From contig NW_003123424.1 of assembly GCF_000003605.2 (NCBI RefSeq), positions 88,245-115,234 on the forward strand: DNA of 26,990 nt, read 5' to 3'. The stretch is from Saccoglossus kowalevskii (Eukaryota > Hemichordata > Enteropneusta > Harrimaniidae). Positions 19,388-26,990 of the stretch are shown here, one piece after another. Position 1 is the first letter of the stretch; each line of letters starts with the position of its first letter. The notes below the pieces were generated by a model. It was given only the letters and a program-made list of their open reading frames with translations, had not been told where the DNA came from and did no database searches. Position numbers and translations under genes: made by a program.

Positions 19388-19704
19388 GTCCAGGATCGTA
19401 ATCTGTATTCAGTTTAGGATCGTAATATATATTCAGAAAATGATCGTTATGTATTCAGTATCTGATCGTAATATGCATTCAAGTTTAAAACCGCAATAGG
19501 TAATATGTATTCAATGAGACCGTAACGTGTATTCAATATATATCGTAATATGTTTTCAGCATGTGATCGCAATATGTATTTAATTTAGAACCGTAATATG
19601 TATTCAGTCCTAAACCCGTAATATGCCACAAGTTACATCCGTAATATATACCCAGTCTGAAGCAGGTAAATGCATTCAATATTAGGCCCGTAGTATGTAA
19701 TGCT
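19388..19704. repeat. left fringe of the satellite: degenerate ~24-bp units
   Basis: About a dozen loosely spaced units carry 'GATCGTAATATG-TATTCAGT' or close variants, beginning near 19394, 19418, 19442, 19464, 19518, 19541, 19565, 19589 and 19614. The spacing is 22-27 bp. They share CGTAA-ATG-ATTCAGT with the core 43-bp unit but lack its TAGGCCTGTATTCCGCCTAA part. Confidence 0.75.
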
Positions 19705-22290
19705 TCTAATACACGTAACATGTATTCAGTATTGGGCCTGTATTCCGCCTAATACTTGTAACATGTATTCAGTATTAGGCCTGTATTGCGTCTAATACAC
19801 GTAACATGTAATCAGTATTAGGCCTGTATTCCACCTAATACTCGTAACATGCATTCAGTATTAGGCCTGTATTCCGCCTAATACTCGTAACAAGCATTCA
19901 GTATTAGGCCTGTATTCCGCCTAATACTCGTAACATGTATTCAGTAATAGGCCCGTATTCCGTCCAATTCACATAACATGCAATCAGTATTAGGCCTGTA
20001 TTCCGCCTAATATACGTAACATGCATTCAGTATTAGGCCTGTATTCCGCCTAATACTCGTAACATGCATTCAGTATTAGGCCTGTATTCCGCCTAATACT
20101 CGTAACAAGCATTCAGTATTAGGCCTGTATTCCGCCTAATACTCGTAACATGTATTCAGTAATAGGCCCGTATTCCGTCCAATTCACATAACATGCAATC
20201 AGTATTAGGCCTGTATTCCGCCTAATACACGTAACATGCATTCAGTATTAGGCCTGTATTCTGCCTAATACTCGTAACATGCATTCAGTATTAGGCCTGT
20301 ATTCCGCCTAATACTCGTAACAAGCATTCAGTATTAGGCCTGTATTCCGCCTAATACTCGTAACATGTATTCAGTAATAGGCCCGTATTCCGTTCAATTC
20401 ACATAACATGCAATCAGTATTAGGCCTGTATTCCGCCTAATACACATAACATGTATTAAGTACTATGCATGTATTCCGTCTAATACACGTAACATGCATT
20501 CACTATTATGCCTGTATTCCGTCTAATACACGTAACATGCATTCAGTATTAGGCCTGTATTCCGCCCAATACACGTAACATGCATTCAGTATTAGGCCTG
20601 TATTCCACCTAATACTCGTAACATGCATTCAGTATTAGGCCTGTATTCCGCCTAATACACATAACATGTATTAAGTACTATGCCTGTATTCCGTCTAATA
20701 CACGTAACATGCATTCAGTATTAGGCCTGTATTCCGCCTAATACTCGTAACATGCATTCAGTATTAGGCCTGTATTCCGTCTAATACACGTAACATGCAT
20801 TCAGTATTAGGTCTGTATTCCGCCTAATACACGTAACATGCATTCAGTATTAGGCCTGTATTCCGTCCAATACACGTAACATGCATTCAGTATTAGGTCT
20901 GTATTCCGCCTAATACACGTAACATGCATTCAGTATTAGGCCTGTATTCCGTCTAATACACGTAACATGCATTCAGTATTAGGCCTGTATTCCGTCTAAT
21001 ACACGTAACATGTATTCAGTATTATGCCTGTATTCCGTCTAATACACGTAACATGCATTCAGTATTAGGCCTGTATTCCGCCTAATACACGTAACATGTA
21101 ATCAGTGTCAGGCCCGTATTCCGTCTAATACACATAACATGTATTCAGTATTAGGCCTGTATTCCGCCTAATACTCGTAACATGTATTCAGTAATAGGCC
21201 CGTATTCCGTCCAATACACATAACATGCAATCAGTATTAGGCATGCATTCCGCCTAATACACGTAACATGCATTCAGTATTAGACCTGTATTCTGTCTAA
21301 TACACGTAACATGTAATCAGTGTTAGGCCCGTATTCCGTCTAATACACGTAACATGTATTCAGTATTAGGTCTGTATTCCGCCTAATACACGTAACATGC
21401 ATTCAGTATTAGATCTGTATTCCGCCTAATACACGTAACATGCATTCAGTATTAGGCCTGTATTCCGTCTAATACACGTAACATGCATTCAGTATTAGGC
21501 CTGTATTCCGTCTAATACACGTAACATGCATTCAGTATTAGGTCTGTATTCCGCCTAATACACGTAACATTCATTCAGTATTAGGCCTGTATTCCGTCTA
21601 ATACACGTAACATGCATTCAGTATTAGGCCTGTATTCCGTCTAATACACGTAACATGCATTCAGTATTAGGCCTGTATTCCGTCTAATACACGTAACATG
21701 TATTCAGTATTATGCCTGTATTCCGTCTAATACACGTAACATGCATTTAGTATTAGGCCTGTATCCCGCCTAATACACGTAACATGTAATCAGTGTTAGG
21801 CCCGTGTTCCGTCTAATACACATAACATGTATTCAGTAATAGGCCCGTATTCCGTCCAATACACATAACATGCAATCAGTATTAGGCCTGTATTCCGCCT
21901 AATACACGTAACATGTAATCAGTGTTAGGCCCGTATTCCGTCTAATACACGTAACATGTATTCAGTATTAGACCTGTATTCCGTCCAATACACGTAACAT
22001 TTATTCAGTATTATCCCTGTATTCTGCCTAATACTCGTAACATGTATTCAGTAATAGGCCCGTATTCCGTCTAATACACGTAACATGCAATCAGTATTAG
22101 GCCTGTATTCCACCTAATACACGTAACATGTATTCAGTATTAGACCTGTATTCCGTCCAATACACGTAACATGTATTATCCCTGTATTCTGCCTAATACT
22201 CGTAACATGTATTCAGTAATAGGCCCGTATTCCGTCTAATACACGTAACATGCAATCAGTATTAGGCCTGTATTCAATCTGAGACATGTA
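19705..22290. repeat. 43-bp satellite array with 215-bp higher-order repeats
   Basis: There are about 60 head-to-tail copies of a 43-bp unit (CAGTATTAGGCCTGTATTCC, then GCCTAATACACGTAACATGC, then ATT). Variants are arranged with a period of five units. CAAGCATTC recurs at 19891, 20106 and 20321, and ATGTATTAAG recurs at 20451 and 20666, each exactly 215 bp apart. A variant ATGTAATCAGTG recurs at 21096 and 21311, again 215 bp. Each unit contains arms TATTAGGC and GCCTAATA around a nine-base loop. One shortened unit lies near 22165. It is non-coding. Confidence 0.95.
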
Positions 22291-22440
22291 ACATATACTA
22301 GTAATAAGAATAGGGCCTGTGATATATATTTAGTTTAAATAACGTAAAAAGTATCCATCAATTGACCCATATTGTGTATTCAGTTCAACAAAGCAGGTAA
22401 TATACATGGCTATGTAGATTCACATAACGTAATATACGAC
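22291..22440. repeat. right fringe of the satellite, degenerate units
   Basis: Scattered remnants ('TAACATATACTAGTAAT', 'GGGCCTGTGATATATATTTAG', 'TGTATTCAGTTCAAC', 'CAGGTAATATACATG') show the decayed edge of the array, mirroring the left fringe. Confidence 0.5.
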
Positions 22441-22944
22441 GGAGGTAGGTGTGATTGTGAGACGAACCCTAAATAAAAAATATTTATGAACACATTATGA
22501 ATTAGTTAATGCTGCACAATATCATATCATATCCTGATCATCACTGTGCAAAACAGTGAAACCTCAAAAAACACCAACCTAATTTAAATAGTACAAAGCA
22601 CTGGGTTATCTCGGTGACACGTGTGAGACTATCCAAAATCCAACATCAACGAAAATACTACTGACCAAATGTTTCACGACACGACCAACGATGTTTTTAT
22701 CCGAATTTCACTCCGTTCTCACATCTAACTAGTGAAACGCACATCAATATACCGCTGACATTTTGAGATTTACTAGTATGTCATAGTATGAAATGATTGA
22801 CACTGTCAGTGTAAGCTTACAAGTATCTCTACCAAGTGAACACGTGTTTATTGTTGTTCAACATATTGTGTTATGTCAAACACTTGTACATTTCATGACA
22901 TTCTGTTTACTTTGAGAATATGATTCGTCGACTATGAACCCTCG
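22441..22944. other. gene-free spacer between satellite and duplication
   Basis: No ORF, repeat or RNA signal of note was seen. Confidence 0.5.
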
Positions 22945-23655
22945 ATTCATTTGTGATTTGTTCTCGAACCTCCCTGTCAAAATTTGTAACTGCAGAAGTT
23001 AGTTTTGGGGAGTGCCTTTAACAGTGTTTATTTATAATCGTGCATACCCGCCCATAAACATCTAAAATGTTTTCATTTACCAAAAGATTGTCGCCTCTTT
23101 TGATGGTAACAACTGTGTCAACGAGACCCAAAGATAAATTGATATGCAATCTTGACAATTGTCATATGACGGTCGACGTCTCACGGACAGCGCTCTGTTT
23201 AATCAGTTCGTTGACAATTAAAAACGGATTATGCTGTGGTGCCAATGTACATTAATTACCGATGACGGCTGTCATTAGACAATGGTACGTCGTTCACATC
23301 AATTATATCTCCTCTACAAATGACATAACCTCTTGACTTGTCAAACATGGCACTTCAAATGTCCTCGTCATCGTATTATGTAAGCCTGTGCCAACTAAGC
23401 TCTGTATGGGGTCTAAGCATTGATATTCCCTTGATTTATGAAAGACACTTCTTTCTCGAGTGTCTTTAAATTTACATAGCTTTCTAGCTTCTAGTGTGGA
23501 TCGAAAGTATTGAGCTTTTTTTTTACATACTTGCGTGAAATCTCCACAAATTATTTTCTGGCCTGTGTTCATTTTTTTTGTTTTCATTTTTCTGTTAGAT
23601 AACATTTAAATTATGTGCATTTGATAATAACAGAAATGACGTCATTGTTGTTGAA
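22945..23655. repeat. tandem segmental duplication, copy A
   Basis: It begins at ATTCATTTGTGATTTGTTCTCG and runs to the CRE-containing AATGACGTCATTG at about 23635-23647. The same order of sequence blocks recurs in 23720-25705, with near identity over 23165-23390 against 24838-25055. Short ORFs in it are not supported as genes. It lacks the insertions present in copy B and so records the pre-insertion state. Confidence 0.85.
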
Positions 23656-23783
23656 ACGTACATGCTGTACACCTATGGAACCCTAATTCTAGTAACATAG
23701 TACGTGTATTTCAGACTCTATTCATTTGTGATTTGTTCTCGGACCTCAACGTCAAAACTTGTAGCTGCAGAAGTTAGTTTTGG

Positions 23784-23810
23784 CATGGAACTATAAATTA
23801 TAGTATCATG
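23784..23810. repeat. 27-bp palindromic insertion flanked by GTTTTGG
   Basis: A near-perfect palindrome (CATGGAACTATA centred on AAT, then TATAGTATCATG) sits between two copies of GTTTTGG (23777-23783 and 23811-23817). Copy A has a single GTTTTGG at the matching place, so this is an insertion with a 7-bp target duplication. Confidence 0.6.
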
Positions 23811-23874
23811 GTTTTGGTTAGTACCTTGAGCTGTGTTTATTTATAATCGTGCAAACCCGACCATAACATCTAAT

Positions 23875-24765
23875 CAAACAAAGCTTAAGAACTCCCCTGT
23901 GCTGAGGTATTGAAGACACATTAAAAATTAATTCAAAATTACTTGTACATGAGATATTAATGGAAAAGCTGAAAACTAATTATGTAAATCAGATAACTAA
24001 TATGAACAGAACAAAAAAAATTATGAATTATTATGCTAACTGGAGAATTAATATGAACAAATTTTAAACCAAAATTAATTAGGCCTGTCTATTGTCCTAG
24101 AGCATTTATGTATCAAATTTTATTCAAATGTGATGATCAGTAATTGAGATATCAGTGTTAATTAATTATATTAATTACGTGATTAATGAGCATAAATATT
24201 TACCGAAAACTAATTGGGTCTCTGCATAGTTCTAAATTCATTGAAATGTGATGAGTACTCTTTAAAAGTGTCATTAAAATCAAATTCGTGGTTCATTATA
24301 TACAAGTGTAACATTATGCAAATTAGGTAATTAATATCCAATTAAAACTAATAAGGTCTCTGCATAGTCCTAGAAGATCTATGTACCAAGTGTCATTGAA
24401 ATGTGATGATTACTACTTGAAATATCAAAAGATGAAAATTATTAACTATTAATATTACCCTAAAAATTATCAGGTTTGTGCAGTGTCCTATGACATCTAT
24501 GTACCAAGTTTTATTGAAATGTGATTACTACTTGAGTTGTCAGTGGAAAAGCCAAAAATTGAATAATCATTATGCAAATTAGGTAATTAATATTGCACAG
24601 ATTTTTACCCAAAACTAATCAAATCTGCGCATTAGTTTGGAGCATCTATGCACGAAGTTTCATCAAAAATCAATGTATAGATATCAGTGGAACAGACACA
24701 CACAGACAGACACAAAAACTGCAAAGATTCCCTTTATGTGCTTCGCACACGGGAGTCAAAAAGTT
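23875..24765 (+). mobile_element. pearl/Helentron-like non-autonomous element with tandem core units
   Basis: About five degenerate core units of 120-150 bp recur, marked by GGTCTSTGCAT-like sequence near 24081, 24219, 24355, 24473 and 24622. Each is followed by CATCTATGTACCAAGTTT-like and GAAATGTGATGA-like blocks. 'ATTATGCAAATTAGGTAATT' occurs at about 24313 and 24571. The right end holds an ACACACAGACAGACAC run (24698-24714), then a TGTGC-TTC-GCACA hairpin (24737-24749). Copy A of the duplication lacks this block. The layout matches pearl/Helentron-associated elements. The class is inferred. Confidence 0.6.
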
Positions 24766-25097
24766 GTCATTGACCAAAAGATTGTCGCCTTATTTTGTGT
24801 CAACCCAAAGATTAAAAATAAAATTGATTTTCATATGACGGTCAACGTCTCACAGACAGCGCTCTGTTTAATCAGTTCGTTGACAATTAAAAACGGATTA
24901 TGCTGTGGTGCCAATGTACATTAATTACCGATGACGGCTGTCATTAGACAATGGTACGTCGTTCACATCAATTATATCTCCTCTACAAATGACATAACCT
25001 CTTGACTTGTCAAACATGGCACTTCAAATGTCTTCGTATTATGTAAGCCTGTGCCAACTAAGCTCTGTATGGAGTACATGGCTCTGCCACAGCTAAA

Positions 25098-25253
25098 CAC
25101 CTTTAAGGCGTAATAGTGTGTTCTCATCTGTTTTACGCTGTCGTAACAATCACGTAATGGTTTTACCCCTGATAAACCCGGCAACTTCTAAACCCTCTAT
25201 ATGTCGGCGTAATGTGATCACACCCGTTCTTCACTTATGTCTGCGTAAAGGGA
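25098..25253. mobile_element. possible small TIR element in duplication copy B
   Basis: Copy A lacks about 190 bp here. The ends CCTTTAAGGCGTAATAGTG and, in complement, CCTTTACGCAGACATAAGTG are partly matching inverted repeats. No clean target duplication was found, so an unrelated deletion in copy A is an alternative. Confidence 0.35.
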
Positions 25254-25344
25254 CACAACACGGGAGATACGTTCATATGATTTACCAAACACTTCTCAAG
25301 TGTGTTTAAATTTAACTAATATAGGATTTTCATTTTACATACTT

Positions 25345-25585
25345 AAAGAGCGGTAATCATCGCGCCACGCATGCGCGAGCTATATCCGTCCCATATAAAC
25401 AAAGATGGGGACTTTGTTGGGCAGATCATGGAGCTAGAAAGCTAGCTTCATGGGCAGATCAACGAGTACAATTAGTGCAAGTCGCGCCTGGACAAACTTC
25501 ATACTTGTGATTTGCATTGAATTGTAGGAAAACCGATGTTTATCAACACAAATATCGCACATGCGCAGCACGACTACCACCCTTT
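25345..25585. mobile_element. 241-bp MITE with ~31-bp TIRs
   Basis: The left terminus AAAGAGCGGTAATCATCGCG and the complement of the right terminus (AAAGGGTGGTAGTCGTG...) match over about 31 bases with a short gap, including a shared GCGCATG/GCATGCGCGA block. Copy A of the duplication runs from ACATACTT directly into the right flank, so the empty site is visible. The interior holds a CATGGAGCTAG-AA-AGCTAGCTTCATG hairpin (about 25428-25452) between two GGGCAGATC copies. It has no coding potential. The target duplication is unclear (possibly TNA). Confidence 0.65.
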
Positions 25586-25705
25586 GAGAACAATCTCCAC
25601 AAATTATTTTCTGGTCGGTGTTCAATCTTAATTTTCATATCTATTCTTTTGGCAGATAACGTTTAATTATGCATATTTAATATCTGAAATGACGTCATTG
25701 TAGAA

Positions 25706-26990
25706 TGGTGAAAGTGGAAGAGGTAAAATCTGACAATGTAGCAGAGAAAAATACAAACTTAAATGTAATTCGTTGAACATAATGACCAGGAGAATACTTT
25801 AATTCACTGCTAACTAAACGCTACACAGATCAACAACCTGCAATGAATAGAGCATGTCTATTTCAATCAACTTGCTGACAACAAATCTGCAACTTGCAAC
25901 ATTGTATGGGGCAACTTTTGTTGTCAACAAAAATTGATCTGTTTATCATTGACATTTAGTATCGATGGAACCAAACGTGTTTGTGACGTCATTGATGATA
26001 CTGAATCATTCTCGCAATTCCATTTGAATGAGGTTCAAATACACAATAATGTAACTGCATTAAATTTGCATTCAATGTCAGCTTGACATGGGTCTAATTA
26101 TTTGGTACTAGAATAATGTTACCATACATGTAACAATGTCTACACAATTGTAGTAACAAAACACCAGCCATGTAAGATGCATTACCTACACATTTGCTCG
26201 CTAGTGAATGCATTGAATTTATTCTACTCGCATGCTGTTCCCAAATAATTATATTTCTCACCTGTCATTGTCTATATAGTCTTAATGTCATTGCAATGAC
26301 CCGTATACGGCTACAACACTGTAACTACATTTCATTTGCATAGCGTTATACTGGACAGGGTTATACTGGTGCTCAATAGCTTTTATAAACTATGGGAGAG
26401 ATGATAAATTAATAATTTCAACTCCCCTCTTTCACAAGAACAATACTTGCACGAAATTTATCCTGGTTATAACGTATTCAGTACACACAAATTCTACCCT
26501 ACCCACGAGAACGAGGCAAGTGTGGTGCTTTCATATATATTGTTACATTGGTAACAATTAGTATTGTCAAGGTACAATGACCTGGATAGTATTGACACAT
26601 TGTTAAGTTTTATTATATTAACCTTCTATTGTATGTTAATTAGGTTAAAGTTCACTGGGTCAATTATATAGTTAGTTTTGAAGCCTTCCCATCATGTTCG
26701 TTTCACACCCCAAGTAGAGTTGCAAATTTTACTTAACTTTTATTAAGGTTGTGCATATATTCATTTACCGGTATCATTGATTAAACAAAAACGAAAATTC
26801 AAAACATATTTCAGCAATTCCATTTACAATCGGTAACCTTCAGAGAAGAAGTGATTGTATTACCATCAAAGCAAACAATGCTGACAGCTGAGTACTCAAG
26901 GATACAATCAAGGACAGCTTAGCAGGACAGGATACAAACATATCACATATTATATGACCTCATAAAACCCACAATGCAATATGTAATCAT
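25706..26990. other. gene-free right end
   Basis: No supported exon, repeat array or RNA gene was seen. A CRE palindrome TGACGTCA lies at 25984-25991 and a TTGTTAC-ATT-GGTAACAA hairpin near 26540-26557. Neither can be given a role. Confidence 0.5.

Larger units (their letters stand above)
23720..25705. repeat. tandem segmental duplication, copy B (with insertions)
   Basis: The same block order as copy A, from TTCATTTGTGATTTG at 23721 to AATGACGTCATTG at about 25689, but 2.0 kb long instead of 0.7 kb. The extra length comes from a 27-bp palindrome (23784-23810), a pearl-like element (about 23875-24765), about 0.19 kb near 25075-25260, and a TIR element (25345-25585). Divergence in the shared parts is moderate, highest in the outer blocks. 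Confidence 0.85.

Noticed and set aside
19705-22290. CRISPR-like array
   Set aside because: No unique spacers between repeats: the 43-bp units are contiguous, and the context is eukaryotic.
23303-23605. 100-residue minus-strand ORF in duplication copy A (partly shared with copy B)
   Set aside because: In copy B it is interrupted and shifted, with no recognisable motif. The shared peptide reflects DNA duplication.
24593-24924. Plus-strand ORFs of 81 and 95 residues
   Set aside because: They cross the edge of the pearl-like element and continue into the duplicated block. Copy A does not keep the frame.

Overview
This is eukaryotic, AT-rich DNA with one recognisable protein-coding gene in about 27 kb. 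The gene lies on the minus strand and is split into 11 coding exons plus one duplicated alternative exon, all with GT-AG introns. The rest is introns, intergenic DNA, transposon remnants and tandem repeats. A LINE 3' end with an (ATT)n tail, pearl/Helentron-like repeat modules and a metazoan-type SLC43 transporter point to an invertebrate animal, most likely marine. A hemichordate or cephalochordate would fit, but the sequence alone does not settle the species.

The gene (coding span 3289-13466, minus strand) encodes a 12-TM major facilitator of the SLC43 family. It resembles SLC43A1/SLC43A2 (LAT3/LAT4, sodium-independent neutral amino-acid uniporters). I joined the exons by hand. All phases agree and give 619 codons plus a stop with exon 3a, or 620 with exon 3b. 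The main discovery is that the exon for TM3-TM4 is present twice in tandem (8427-8550 and 8004-8130). Both copies enter at phase 2 and leave at phase 0, and both are 1 mod 3 in length, so using both or neither breaks the frame. This is the architecture of mutually exclusive exons in an amino-acid transporter. A 5'-untranslated exon must lie upstream, because the first coding exon has a good acceptor 10 nt before its ATG. The best guess places it at or above 16825, near a CpG-containing segment with three CAGCTG E-boxes.

Layout from left to right: a decayed LINE 3' end (1-598); a pearl-like repeat module (about 622-790); a 43-bp minisatellite (1080-1511); a foldback-type inverted repeat (2476-2645); the SLC43 gene (3289-13476). 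Its introns hold a pearl/Helentron-like module (about 3900-4262), a Mutator-like non-autonomous element with 9-bp target duplications (9492-10116) and a 74-bp tandem repeat (12128-12349). Next come a probable 5' intron with a (TA)n tract (15111-15197), a candidate promoter, a TA-flanked MITE (18851-19033) and a 3-kb satellite (19388-22440). The satellite core has about 60 units of 43 bp arranged in five-unit (215 bp) higher-order repeats, each unit carrying a potential hairpin. Then follows a two-copy tandem duplication (22945-23655 and 23720-25705). Its second copy has taken in several mobile elements, and the first copy serves as the empty site. No gene was seen in the last 1.3 kb.

No rRNA, tRNA, CRISPR array or prokaryotic feature was seen.
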